A stretch of 64,000 nucleotides of DNA. It comes from Trichomonas vaginalis G3. Lineage: Eukaryota; Parabasalia; Trichomonadida; Trichomonadidae. The stretch covers positions 21,112,245 through 21,176,244 of the forward strand of contig NC_067205.1 of NCBI RefSeq assembly GCF_026262505.1, given 5' to 3'. The notes below the pieces were generated by a model. That model searched no databases, was not told the DNA's origin, and was given only the letters and a program-made list of their open reading frames with translations. Below are positions 1-12,245 of this stretch, piece by piece. The translations under genes and the position numbers were made by a program. The number at the start of each line of letters is the position of its first letter. Position 1 is the first letter of the stretch.

Positions 1-4
1 GAAG

Positions 5-324
5 TTTATTTCCTGCTGTGTTGTCAAAATGTCATGTTGTCACACTTTTTCAGAGAAGTTAAATGACCTGGTGACACATGGTGACGTAGTGACACCTTCA
101 GTTCTTCAAAAATAAGTCATAACTGCCTTCCTCCTGTGTTGTTGTCAAAATGTCATGAGTTAAATTACCTGGTGACGAGTGACACCTTCAGTTCTTCAAA
201 AATAAGTCATAACTGCCTTCCTCCTGTGTTGTTGTCTAAATGTCATGTTGTCTCATTTTTTCAGAGAAGTTAAATGACCTGGTGACACATGGTGACGTAG
301 TGACACCTTCAGTTCTTCAAAAAT
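5..324 (+). repeat. B array, three copies
   Basis: It consists of a first copy opening with TTTATTTCCTGCTGTG, a short copy lacking the middle, and a full copy opening with AAGTCATAACTGCCTTCCTC. Each ends in CACCTTCAGTTCTTCAAAAA. Other units have an additional full 121-bp copy between the first and the short one. Features in each full copy are a T-rich run ending TTTTTTCAG and three GTGAC boxes (GGTGACACATGGTGACGTAG then TGACACC). Confidence 0.92.
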
Positions 325-550
325 AATTAATTATTGAATAACCTGAAACCATGAACGTAAACATTATTTTTGGATCATTTACGCTCATTACGATGAAGTT
401 TTGACACGAAGTGAAGAATTGCACTTCGTCAAAAAAGTGAAGGTTCCCGACGGTTTCAAACCGCCATACTTTACATTTTGTACAAAAATATTGTGAGTAA
501 ATGAACTCATTATTTTTTGCATCATGACAAAACATATACGAAGAAATCAT
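317..550 (-). other. 77-codon open frame over the link (not a supported gene)
   Basis: The frame starts in a monomer (MISSYMFCHD), crosses the only non-repetitive stretch of the unit (about 433-520) and ends in the B array boundary. The middle part reads KNNEFIYSQYFCTKC and contains one CxxC pair; the second half is core-like repeat (NLHFFDEVQ). Identical frames lie at 6058-6291, 18162-18395, 36479-36712, 39550-39783, 45533-45766 and 49299-49532 (plus strand). It is shortened at 9124-9333 and lost at units 4, 6 and 7. There is no second cysteine pair for a zinc site, no neighbour gene and no promoter I can recognise. Unit-scale copying alone explains the conservation. Confidence 0.25.
433..523 (+). 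repeat. Link segment, least repetitive sequence of the unit
   Basis: From GTTCCCGACGGTTTCAAACC to TTTTTTGCATCATGAC there is no 25-bp motif. It contains two dyads: CGGTTTCAAACCG (451-463) and TTTTGTACAAAA (476-487). Copies follow each four-copy B array and the inverted one at 49525. I see none in 52.5-64 kb. It would serve as a single-copy-per-unit landmark. Confidence 0.85.
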
Positions 551-619
551 GACAAAACATTTACGCTCATTACGATGAAGAAGTCATGAAAATTCATGAG
601 GTGAGAAAAGAGGTGAGAA

Positions 620-641
620 AAGAGGTGAGATCTCACCTCTT
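620..641. repeat. P-block palindrome, exemplar
   Basis: GAGGTGAGATCTCACCTC with two more matched bases on each side is a perfect 22-bp palindrome around AGATCT. The arms extend with a 4-base bulge: AGGTGAGAAAAGAGGTGAGA on the left against TCTCACCTCTTCACCT on the right. It is usually preceded by TCATGAAAATTCATGA (7-bp arms) and followed by CTAAACATTATTTTTGGGTC. Other clear copies are at 3354, 4391, 4545, 6361, 9416, 9581, 12398, 18453, 18616, 24452, 30811, 30976, 39841, 40006 and 45836 (starts). Confidence 0.93.
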
Positions 642-1146
642 CACCTAAACATTATTTTTGGGTCATTTACGTTCATTACGAAGAAATCATGACAAAACCT
701 ATACGAAGAAATCATGACAAAACATTTACGATGAAGAAGTCATGACAAGCATATACGATGAAGTTTCGACAAATCATTTACAACAAACATATAATGAAAT
801 CATGACAAAACATACGATGAAATCATGACAAAAACATTTACGAAAAATCATGAAAAACATTTACGATGAAGTCATGACAAAACATATACGAAGAAGTTTC
901 GACAAAACATGTACGATGAAATCATGACAAAACATATACGATGAAGTTTTGACAAAACATATACGAAGAATCATGACAAAACATAAACGAAGAAGTCATG
1001 ACAAAACATAAACGAAGAAATCATGACAAAACATAAACGAAGAAATCATGACAAAACATTTACGATGAAGAAGTCATGACAAAGCATAAACGAAGAAATC
1101 ATGACAAATCATTTACGTCATTACGATGAAGAAATCATGACAAAAC

Positions 1147-3205
1147 ATGTACGTTCATGTTTGACAAAGCATATACGATGAAGTTTTGACAAAACAAATT
1201 TACGATGAAGTCTTGACAAATCATATACGAAGAAGTCATGACAAAACATTTACGAAGAAGTCTTGACAAATCATTTACGAAGAAGGTCTTGACACGAAGT
1301 GAAGATTTGCACTTCGTCAAAAAAGTGAAGGTTCGACAAAAACATTTACGTTCATGTTTGACAAAGCATATACGATGAAGTTTTGACACGAAGTGAAGAT
1401 TTGCACTTCGTCAAAAAAGTGAAGGTTCGACAAAACATTTACGTTCATGTTTGACAAAGCATATACGATGAAGTTTCGACAAAACATATACGTTCATGTT
1501 TGACAAAGCATATACGATGAAGTTTTGACACGAAGTGAAGATTTGCACTTCGTCAAAAAAGTGAAGGTTCGACAAAACATTTACGTTCATGTTTGACAAG
1601 CATATACGATGAAGTTTTGACATGAAGTGAAGATTTGCACTTCGTCAAAAAAGTGAAGGTTCGACAAAACATTTACGTTCATGTTGACAAAACATATACG
1701 TTCATGTTTGACAAAAGCATATACGATGAAGTTTTGACAAAACATTTACGAAGAAGTCTTGACAAATCATTTACGAAGAAGTCTTGACACGAAGTGAAGA
1801 TTTGCACTTCGTCAAAAAAGTGAAGGTTCGACAAAACATTTACGTTCATGTTTGACAAAGCATATACGATGAAGTTTGACACGAAGTGAAGATTTGCACT
1901 TCGTCAAAAAAGTGAAGGTTCGACAAAACATTTACGTTAATGTTTGACAAAGCATATACGATGAAGTTTTGACACGAAGTGAAGATTTGCACTTCGTCAA
2001 AAAAGTTGAAGGTTCGACAAAACATTTACGTTCATGTTTGACAAAGCATATACGATGAAGTTTTGACACGAAGTGTAAGATTTGCACTTCGTCAAAAAAG
2101 TGAAGGTTCGACAAAACATATACGTTCATGTTTGACAAAGCATATACGATGAAGTTTTGACAAAACATTTACGATGAAGTCTTGACAAATCATATACGAA
2201 GAAGTCATGACAAAACATTTACGAAGAAGTCTTGACAAATCATTTACGAAGAAGTCTTGACACGAAGTGAAGATTTGCACTTCGTCAAAAAAGTGAAGGT
2301 TCGACAAAACATTTACGTTCATGTTTGACAAAACATATACGTTCATGTTTGACAAAGCATATACGATGAAGTTTTGACACGAAGTGAAGATTTGCACTTC
2401 GTCAAAAAAGTGAAGGTTCGACAAAACATTTACGTTAATGTTTGACAAAGCATATACGATGAAGTTTTGACACGAAGTGAAGATTTGCACTTCGTCAAAA
2501 AAGTGAAGGTTCGACAAAACATTTACGTTCATGTTTGACAAAGCATATACGATGAAGTTTCGAAAAACATATACGTTCATGTTTGACAAAGCATATACGA
2601 TGAAGTTTCGACAAAACATATACGTTCATGTTTGACAAAGCATATACGATGAAGTTTTGACAAAACATTTACGATGAAGTCTTGACAAATCATATACGAA
2701 GAAGTCATGACAAAACATTTACGAAGAAGTCTTGACAAATCATTTACGAAGAAGTCTTGACACGAAGTGAAGATTTGCACTTCGTCAAAAAAGTGAAGGT
2801 TCGACAAAACATTTACGTTCATGTTTGACAAAACATATACGTTCATGTTTGACAAAGCATATACGATGAAGTTTTGACACGAAGTGAAGATTTGCACTTC
2901 GTCAAAAAAGTGAAGGTTCGACAAAACATTTACGTTCATGTTTGACAAAGCATATACGATGAAGTTTCGACAAAACATATACGTTCATGTTTGACAAAGC
3001 ATATACGATGAAGTTTTGACAAAACATTTACGATGAAGTCATGACAAAACATTTACGAAGAAGTCTTGACAAATCATTTACGAAGAAGTCTTGACAAAAC
3101 ATATACGATGAAGTTTTGACACGAAGTGAAGATTTGCACTTCGTCAAAAAAGTGAAGGTTCGACAAAACATATACGTTCATGTTTGACAAAGCATATACG
3201 AAGAA
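1147..3205 (+). repeat. Core array of 93-bp hairpin repeats, unit 1
   Basis: The 93-bp repeat holds ACGTTCATGTTTGACAAAGC, ATATACGATGAAGTTTTGAC, then the hairpin ACGAAGTG-AAGATTTG-CACTTCGT, then CAAAAAAGTGAAGGTTCGAC. It alternates with 24-bp pairs (48 bp) and with a 25-bp monomer run carrying GAAGAAGTCTTGACAAATCA. Because 93 and 48 are multiples of three, the minus strand stays open for long stretches as repeats of NFIVYALSNMNV...NLHFFDEVQIFTSCQ. Confidence 0.92.
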
Positions 3206-4827
3206 GTCTTGACAAAACATATTCGAAGAAGTCATGACAAAACATATACGCTCATGTTTGACAAAACATATACGAAGAAATCATGACAAAACATTTACGC
3301 TCATTACGATGAAGAAGTCATGAAAATTCATGAGGTGAGAAAAGAGGTGAGAAAAGAGGTGAGATCTCACCTCTTCACCTAAACATTATTTTTGGGTCAT
3401 TTACGTTCATTACGAAGAATCATGACAAAACCTATACGAAGAAATCATGACAAAACATTTACGATGAAGAAGTCATGACAAAGCATATACGATGAAGTTT
3501 CGACAAATCATTTACGTTCATGTTTGACAAAGCATATACGATGAAATCATGACAAAACATATACGAAGAAGTTTCGACAAAACATGTACGATGAAATCAT
3601 GACAAAACATATACGATGAAGTTTTGACAAAACATATACGAAGAAGTCATGACAAAACATAAACGAAGAAGTCATGACAAAACATTACGATGAAGAAGTC
3701 ATGACAAAACATAAACGAAGAAATCATGACAAAACATTTACGATGAAGAAGTCATGACAAAGCATAAACGAAGAAATCATGACAAATCATTTACGTTCAT
3801 TACGATGAAGAAGTCATGACAAAACATGTACGTTCATGTTTGACAAAACATTTACGATGAAGAAATCATGACAAAACATAAACGAAGAAATCATGACAAA
3901 TCATTTACATTCATTACGATGAAGAAGTCATGACAAAACATGTACGTTCATGTTTGACAAAACATTTACGATGAAGTTTCGACAAAACATTTACACTCAT
4001 TACGATGAAGAAGTCATGACAAATCATTTACGTTCATTACGATGAAGAAGTCTTGACAAAACATTTACGCTCATGTTTGACAAAACATTTACACTCATTA
4101 CGATGAAGAAGTCATGACAAAACATATACGCTCATGTTTGACAAAACATATACGCTCATTACGATGAAGAAATCATGACAAAACATTTACGATGAAGTAG
4201 TGACAAAACATATACGATGAAGAAGTCTTGACAAAACATTTACGCTCATGTTTGACAAAGCATATACGTTCATTACGATGAAGAAAGTCATGACAAAGCA
4301 TATACGATGAAATCATGACAAAACATAAACGAAGAAATCATGACAAAACATTTCCGATGAAGAAATCATGAAAATTCAATGAGGTGAGAAAAGAGGTGAG
4401 ATCTCACCTCTTCACCTAAACATTATTTTTGGGTCATTTACGCTCATTACGAAGAAATCATGACAAAACATATACGAAGAAATCATGACAAAATATAAAC
4501 GTTCATTCCGATGAAGAAATCATGAAAATTCAATGAGGTGAGAAAAGAGGTGAGATCTCACCTCTTCACCTAAAATATATTTTTGTCTGATTTACGCTCA
4601 TTACGATGAAGAAATCATGACAAAACATTTACGAAGAAGAAATCATGACAAAGCATATACGCTCATTACGATGAAGAAATCATGACAAAACATTTACGAT
4701 GAAGAAGTCTTGACAAAGCATATACGTTCATGTTTGACACATTCATTTACACTCATTACGATGAAGAAATCATGACAAAACATATACAATGAAGAAATCA
4801 TGAGATTAGAAATGAGATTAGAAATGA

Positions 4828-4841
4828 GGTTAGATCTAACC
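4828..4841. repeat. Variant palindrome GGTTAGATCTAACC
   Basis: Both arms of the P-block palindrome are changed together: GTGAG/CTCAC has become GTTAG/CTAAC, so the dyad is kept. The upstream repeats changed in the same way (GATTAGAAATGAG instead of GGTGAGAAAAGAG). Other copies are at 7871-7884, 13873-13886, 22910-22923, 29210-29223, 35249-35262, 38294-38307, 44304-44317 and, inverted, 50774-50787. The copy near 16906 has one extra A. Confidence 0.92.
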
Positions 4842-4989
4842 ATCTACCCTAAACATTATTTTTAGTCGTTTACGTTCATTACGATGAAGAAGTTTCGACA
4901 CATTCATTTACGCTCATTACGATAAAATCATCATGACAAAACATATACGTTCATTACGATGAAGAAATCATGAAAATTCAATGAGGTGA

Positions 4990-5015
4990 GAAAAGAGGTG
5001 AGATCTAACCATCTA
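4990..5015. repeat. Hybrid half-palindrome
   Basis: GAGGTGAGATCTAACCATC joins the left arm of the P palindrome to the right arm of the variant one, so only AGATCT remains symmetrical. It follows the variant palindrome by about 165 bp in every unit (for example near 8036, 14038, 17075, 35408 and 44463), and inverted near 50600-50625. Confidence 0.9.
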
Positions 5016-5134
5016 CCCTAAACATTATTTTTGGATCATTTACACTCATTCCGATGAAGAAGTTTCGACAAAACATTAACGATAAAATCATCATGACAAA
5101 ACATTAACGTTCATTACGATGAAGTGTTCTGATG

Positions 5135-5254
5135 AAGTCATAACTGCCTTCCTCCTGTGTTGTTGTCTAAATGTCATGTTGTCTCATTTTTTCAGAGAAG
5201 TTAAATGACCTGGTAGCACATGGTAACATGGTAGCACCTTCAGTTCTTCAAAAT
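5135..5254 (+). repeat. Lone diverged B copy
   Basis: A single B copy about 480 bp before the unit end. Its GTGAC boxes are all changed (GGTAGCACATGGTAACATGG then TAGCACC), while the rest matches the array copies. The same changed form recurs in every unit. Confidence 0.93.
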
Positions 5255-5623
5255 AATTAATTATTGAATGACCTAAAAACCATTAATGAAAACATTATTT
5301 TTGGATCATTTACACTCATTACGATGAAGAAGTTTCGACAAAAACATTAACGTTCATTACGATGAAGAAGTTTTGACAAAACATATACGTTCATTACGAT
5401 GAAGAAATCATGAAAATTCAATGAGGTGAGAAAAGAGGTGTGAGATCTCACCTCTTCACCTAAACATTATTTTTGGGTCATTTACGCTCATTACGATGAA
5501 GAAATCATGAAAAACATTTACGAAGAAGTTTTGAAAACATATACGTTCATTACGATGAAGAAATCATGACAAAAACATTTACGAAGAAGTTTTGACAAAA
5601 CATATACGTTCATTACGATGAAG

Positions 5624-6065
5624 TTTATTTCCTGCTGTGTTGTCAAAATGTCATGTTGTCACACTTTTTCAGAGAAGTTAAATGACCGAGTGACACATGG
5701 TGACGTAGTGACACCTTCAGTTCTTCAAAAATAAGTCATAACTGCCTTCCTCCTGTGTTGTTGTCTAAATGTCATGTTGTCTCATTTTTTCAGAGAAGTT
5801 AAATGACCGAGTGACACATGGTGACGTAGTGACACCTTCAGTTCTTCAAAAATAAGTCATAACTGCCTTCCTCCTGTGTTGTTGTCAAAATGTCATGAGT
5901 TAAATTACCTGGTGACCGAGTGACACCTTCAGTTCTTCAAAAATAAGTCATAACTGCCTTCCTCCTGTGTTGTTGTCTAAATGTCATGTTGTCTCATTTT
6001 TTCAGAGAAGTTAAATGACCTGGTGACACATGGTGACGTAGTGACACCTTCAGTTCTTCAAAAAT
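5624..6065 (+). repeat. B array, four copies (442 bp)
   Basis: Copy starts are at 5624, 5733, 5854 and 5945, so the full period is 121 bp and the third copy is 91 bp because it lacks the TTGTCTCATTTTTTCAGAGA stretch. This is the reference layout for all later arrays. Confidence 0.95.
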
Positions 6066-8177
6066 AATTAATTATTGAATAACCTGAAACCATGAACGTA
6101 AACATTATTTTTGGATCATTTACGCTCATTACGATGAAGTTTTGACACGAAGTGAAGAATTGCACTTCGTCAAAAAAGTGAAGGTTCCCGACGGTTTCAA
6201 ACCGCCATACTTTACATTTTGTACAAAAATATTGTGAGTAAATGAACTCATTATTTTTTGCATCATGACAAAACATATACGAAGAAATCATGACAAAACA
6301 TTTACGCTCATTACGATGAAGAAGTCATGAAAATTCATGAGGTGAGAAAAGAGGTGAGAAAAGAGGTGAGATCTCACCTCTTCACCTAAACATTATTTTT
6401 GGGTCATTTACGTTCATTACGAAGAAATCATGACAAAACCTATACGAAGAAATCATGACAAAACATTTACGATGAAGAAGTCATGACAAAGCATATACGA
6501 TGAAGTTTCGACAAATCATTTACGTTCATGTTTGACAAAGCATATACGATGAAATCATGACAAAACATATACGAAGAAGTTTCGACAAAACATGTACGAT
6601 GAAATCATGACAAAACATATACGATGAAGTTTTGACAAAACATATACGAAGAAGTCATGACAAAACATAAACGAAGAAGTCATGACAAAACATTTACGAT
6701 GAAGAAGTCATGACAAAACATAAACGAAGAAATCATGACAAAACATTTACGATGAAGAAGTCATGACAAAGCATAAACGAAGAAATCATGACAAATCATT
6801 TACGTTCATTACGATGAAGAAATCATGACAAAACATGTACGTTCATGTTTGACAAAACATTTACGATGAAGAAATCATGACAAAACATAAACGAAGAAAT
6901 CATGACAAATCATTTACATTCATTACGATGAAGAAGTCATGACAAAACATGTACGTTCATGTTTGACAAAACATTTACGATGAAGTTTCGACAAAACATT
7001 TACACTCATTACGATGAAGAAGTCATGACAAATCATTTACGTTCATTACGATGAAGAAGTCTTGACAAAACATTTACGCTCATGTTTGACAAAACATTTA
7101 CACTCATTACGATGAAGAAGTCTTGACAAAGCATATACGTTCATTACGATGAAGAAGTCATGACAAAACATATACGCTCATTTGACAAAACATATACGCT
7201 CATTACGATGAAGAAATCATGACAAAACATTTACGATGAAGTAGTGACAAAACATATACGATGAAGAAGTCTTGACAAAACATTTACGCTCATGTTTGAC
7301 AAAGCATATACGTTCATTACGATGAAGAAGTCATGACAAAGCATATACGATGAAATCATGACAAAACATAAACGAAGAAATCATGACAAAACATTTCCGA
7401 TGAAGAAATCATGAAAATTCAATGAGGTGAGAAAAGAGGTGAGATCTCACCTCTTCACCTAAACATTATTTTTGGGTCATTTACGCTCATTACGAAGAAA
7501 TCATGACAAAACATATACGAAGAAATCATGACAAAATATAAACGTTCATTCCGATGAAGAAATCATGAAAATTCAATGAGGTGAGAAAAGAGGTGAGATC
7601 TCACCTCTTCACCTAAAATATATTTTTGTCTGATTTACGCTCATTACGATGAAGAAATCATGACAAAACATTTACGAAGAAGAAATCATGACAAAGCATA
7701 TACGCTCATTACGATGAAGAAATCATGACAAAACATTTACGATGAAGAAGTCTTGACAAAGCATATACGTTCATGTTTGACACATTCATTTACACTCATT
7801 ACGATGAAGAAATCATGACAAAACATATACAATGAAGAAATCATGAGATTAGAAATGAGATTAGAAATGAGGTTAGATCTAACCATCTACCCTAAACATT
7901 ATTTTTAGTCGTTTACGTTCATTACGATGAAGAAGTTTCGACACATTCATTTACGCTCATTACGATAAAATCATCATGACAAAACATATACGTTCATTAC
8001 GATGAAGAAATCATGAAAATTCAATGAGGTGAGAAAAGAGGTGAGATCTAACCATCTACCCTAAACATTATTTTTGGATCATTTACACTCATTCCGATGA
8101 AGAAGTTTCGACAAAACATTAACGATAAAATCATCATGACAAAACATTAACGTTCATTACGATGAAGTGTTCTGATG

Positions 8178-8297
8178 AAGTCATAACTGCCTTCCTCCTG
8201 TGTTGTTGTCTAAATGTCATGTTGTCTCATTTTTTCAGAGAAGTTAAATGACCTGGTAGCACATGGTAACATGGTAGCACCTTCAGTTCTTCAAAAT
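8178..8297 (+). repeat. Lone diverged B copy
   Basis: Same changed form as at 5135. The final poly-A run is one base shorter than in units 3-9, a mark shared with unit 1. Confidence 0.93.
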
Positions 8298-8690
8298 AAT
8301 TAATTATTGAATGACCTAAAAACCATTAATGAAAACATTATTTTTGGATCATTTACACTCATTACGATGAAGAAGTTTCGACAAAACATTAACGTTCATT
8401 ACGATGAAGAAGTTTTGACAAAACATATACGTTCATTACGATGAAGAAATCATGAAAATTCAATGAGGTGAGAAAAGAGGTGAGATCTCACCTCTTCACC
8501 TAAACATTATTTTTGGGTCATTTACGCTCATTACGATGAAGAAATCATGACAAAACATTTACGAAGAAGTTTTGACAAAACATATACGAAGAAGTTTTGA
8601 CAAAACATATACGTTCATTACGATGAAGAAATCATGACAAAACATTTACGAAGAAGTTTTGACAAAACATATACGTTCATTACGATGAAG

Positions 8691-9131
8691 TTTATTTCCT
8701 GCTGTGTTGTCAAAATGTCATGTTGTCACACTTTTTCAGAGAAGTTAAATGACCGAGTGACACATGGTGACGTAGTGACACCTTCAGTTCTTCAAAAATA
8801 AGTCATAACTGCCTTCCTCCTGTGTTGTTGTCTAAATGTCATGTTGTCTCATTTTTTCAGAGAAGTTAAATGACCGAGTGACACATGGTGACGTAGTGAC
8901 ACCTTCAGTTCTTCAAAAATAAGTCATAACTGCCTTCCTCCTGTGTTGTTGTCAAAATGTCATGAGTTAAATTACCTGGTGACGAGTGACACCTTCAGTT
9001 CTTCAAAAATAAGTCATAACTGCCTTCCTCCTGTGTTGTTGTCTAAATGTCATGTTGTCTCATTTTTTCAGAGAAGTTAAATGACCTGGTGACACATGGT
9101 GACGTAGTGACACCTTCAGTTCTTCAAAAAT
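8691..9131 (+). repeat. B array, four copies
   Basis: Same layout as the array at 5624. The short copy has GGTGACGAGTGAC as in unit 1, where the other units read GGTGACCGAGTGAC. Confidence 0.95.
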
Positions 9132-10119
9132 AATTAATTATTGAATAACCTGAAACCATGAACGTAAACATTATTTTTGGATCATTTACGCTCATTACGA
9201 TGAAGTTTTGACACGAAGTGAAGAATTGCACTTCGTCAAAAAAGTGAAGGTTCCCGACGGTTTCAAACCGCCATACTTTACATTTTGTACAAAAATATTG
9301 TGAGTAAATGAACTCATTATTTTTTTGCATCATGACAAAACATATACGAAGAAATCATGACAAAACATTTACGCTCATTACGATGAAGAAGTCATGAAAA
9401 TTCATGAGGTGAGAAAAGAGGTGAGATCTCACCTCTTCACCTAAACATTATTTTTGGGTCATTTACGTTCATTACGAAGAAGTCATGACAAAACCTATAC
9501 GAAGAAATCATGACAAAACATTTACGCTCATTTCGATGAAGAAGTCATGAAAATTCATGAGGTGAGAAAAGAGGTGAGAAAAGAGGTGAGATCTCACCTC
9601 TTCACCTAAACATTATTTTTGGGTCATTTACGTTCATTACGAAGAAGTCATGACAAAACCTATACGAAGAAATCATGACAAAACATTTACGATGAAGAAG
9701 TCATGACAAAGCATATACGATGAAGTTTCGACAAATCATTTACGTTCATGTTTGACAAAGCATATACGATGAAATCATGACAAAACATTTACGATGAAAT
9801 CATGACAAAACATTACGAAGAAATCATGACAAAACATTTACGATGAAGTCATGACAAAACATATACGAAGAAGTTTCGACAAAACATGTACGATGAAATC
9901 ATGACAAACATATACGATGAAGTTTTGACAAAACATATACGAAGAAGTCATGACAAAACATAAACGAAGAAGTCATGACAAAACATAAACGAAGAAATCA
10001 TGACAAAACATAAACGAAGAATCATGACAAAACATTTACGATGAAGAAGTCATGACAAAGCATAAACGAAGAAATCATGACAAATCATTTACGTTCATAG
10101 ACTGAAGAAATCATGACAC

Positions 10120-12245
10120 ATTACGTTCATGTTTGACAAAGCGATATACGATGAAGTTTGTGACAAAACATTTACGATGAAGTCTTGACAAATCATATAC
10201 GAAGAAGTCATGACAAAACATTTACGAAGAAGTCTTGACAAATCATTTACGAAGAAGTCTTGACACGAAGTGAAGATTTGCACTTCGTCAAAAAAGTGAA
10301 GGTTCGACAAAACATTTACGTTCATGTTTGACAAAACATATACGTTCATGTTTGACAAAGCATATACGATGAAGTTTTGACACGAAGTGAAGATTTGCAC
10401 TTCGTCAAAAAAGTGAAGGTTCGACAAAACATTTACGTTCATGTTTGACAAAGCATATACGATGAAGTTTCGACAAAACATATACGTTCATGTTTGACAA
10501 AGCATATACGATGAAGTTTTGACACGAAGTGAAGATTTGCACTTCGTCAAAAAAGTGAAGGTTCGACAAAACATTTACGTTCATGTTTGACAAAGCATAT
10601 ACGATGAAGTTTTGACACGAAGTGAAGATTTGCACTTCGTCAAAAAAGTGAAGGTTCGACAAAACATTTACGTTCATGTTTGACAAAACATATACGTTCA
10701 TGTTTGACAAAGCATATACGATGAAGTTTTGACAAAACATTTACGAAGAAGTCTTGACAAATCATTTACGAAGAAGTCTTGACACGAAGTGAAGATTTGC
10801 ACTTCGTCAAAAAAAGTGAAGGTTCGACAAAACATTTACGTTCATGTTTGACAAAGCATATACGATGAAGTTTTGACACGAAGTGAAGATTTGCACTTCG
10901 TCAAAAAAGTGAAGGTTCGACAAAACATTTACGTTAATGTTTGACAAAGCATATACGATGAAGTTTTGACACGAAGTGAAGATTTGCACTTCGTCAAAAA
11001 AGTGAAGGTTCGACAAAAACATTTACGTTCATGTTTGACAAAGCATATACGATGAAGTTTCGACAAAACATATACGTTCATGTTTGACAAAGCATATACG
11101 ATGAAGTTTTGACACGAAGTGAAGATTTGCACTTCGTCAAAAAAGTGAAGGTTCGACAAAACATATACGTTCATGTTTGACAAAGCATATACGATGAAGT
11201 TTTGACAAAACATTTACGATGAAGTCTTGACAAATCATATACGAAGAAGTCATGACAAAACATTTACGAAGAAGTCTTGACAAATCATTTACGAAGAAGT
11301 CTTGACACGAAGTGAAGATTTGCACTTCGTCAAAAAAGTGAAGGTTCGACAAAACATTTACGTTCATGTTTGACAAAACATATCGTTCATGTTTGACAAA
11401 GCATATACGATGAAGTTTTGACACGAAGTGAAGATTTGCACTTCGTCAAAAAAGTGAAGGTTCGACAAAACATTTACGTTAATGTTTGACAAAGCATATA
11501 CGATGAAGTTTTGACACGAAGTGAAGATTTGCACTTCGTCAAAAAAGTGAAGGTTCGACAAAACATTTACGTTCATGTTTGACAAAGCATATACGATGAA
11601 GTTTCGAAAAACATATACGTTCATGTTTGACAAAGCATATACGATGAAGTTTCGACAAAACATATACGTTCATGTTTGACAAAGCATATACGATGAAGTT
11701 TTGACAAAACATTTACGATGAAGTCTTGACAAATCATATACGAAGAAGTCATGACAAAACATTTACGAAGAAGTCTTGACAAATCATTTACGAAGAAGTC
11801 TTGACACGAAGTGAAGATTTGCACTTCGTCAAAAAAGTGAAGGTTCGACAAAACATTTACGTTCATGTTTGACAAAACATATACGTTCATGTTTGACAAA
11901 GCATATACGATGAAGTTTTGACACGAAGTGAAGATTTGCACTTCGTCAAAAAAGTGAAGGTTCGACAAAACATTTACGTTCATGTTTGACAAAGCATATA
12001 CGATGAAGTTTCGACAAAACATATACGTTCATGTTTGACAAAGCATATACGATGAAGTTTTGACAAAACATTTACGATGAAGTCATGACAAAACATTTAC
12101 GAAGAAGTCTTGACAAATCATTTACGAAGAAGTCTTGACAAAACATATACGATGAAGTTTTGACACGAAGTGAAGATTTGCACTTCGTCAAAAAAGTGAA
12201 GGTTCGACAAAACATATACGTTCATGTTTGACAAAGCATATACGA
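10120..12245 (+). repeat. Core array, unit 3
   Basis: The composition is that of the core at 1147, with scattered single-base differences (for example GCGATATACG near 10141 and TATCGTTCATG near 11382). Most hairpin copies have the same arm sequence. Confidence 0.92.

Larger units (their letters stand above)
5..5623 (+). repeat. Higher-order unit 1, type L' (5.62 kb)
   Basis: The unit runs from one TTTATTTCCTGCTGTG to the next. Order of blocks: a three-copy B array (one fewer than later units), link with the 77-codon frame, one P block at 620-641, monomers, core array from about 1147 to 3205, second P block at 3354-3375, monomers with P blocks at 4391-4412 and 4545-4566, the variant palindrome at 4828-4841, a hybrid palindrome near 5000, a lone B copy, and a tail. 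It is called L' because it has a core but only one P block before it. Small indels between 740 and 1000 suggest local sequencing error or decay. Confidence 0.9.
5624..8690 (+). repeat. Higher-order unit 2, type S (3.07 kb, no core)
   Basis: This unit has the full four-copy B array and link, but the link passes straight into the P block (6361-6382) and the second-half monomers. The roughly 2 kb core array is absent. Two marks separate S tails from L tails. One is an extra step near 7120-7160 (CTTGACAAAGCATATACGTT inserted between two ATGAAGAAGTCAT forms). The other is a doubled GAAGAAGTTTTGAC monomer near 8570-8610. Both recur in the units at 14669 and 36045 and in the sequence right of the first gap. 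Confidence 0.92.

Noticed and set aside
433-523. tRNA or small structured RNA in the link
   Set aside because: No cloverleaf, A/B box pair or long stem is visible. The two dyads are too short and too tightly closed to form RNA hairpins.
740-1130. CRISPR array
   Set aside because: The 25-bp repeats adjoin directly, without unique spacers, and there are no cas-like genes. The monomer ladder is plain tandem satellite.
1260-1345. Rho-independent terminator in the ACGAAGTG/CACTTCGT hairpin followed by A-rich sequence
   Set aside because: The stem is short and repeated over 90 times in satellite with no genes beside it. Nothing else suggests a bacterial sequence.
4801-4845. Telomere-like repeat in the GATTAGAAATGAGGTTAG stretch
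   Set aside because: The spacing is irregular and no TTAGGG-type run follows. It is the upstream part of the variant palindrome.
5733-5853. 3' splice site in the B repeat (TTTTTTCAG)
   Set aside because: No open frame follows and no partner donor is evident. A T run before CAG is expected by chance in AT-rich repeats.
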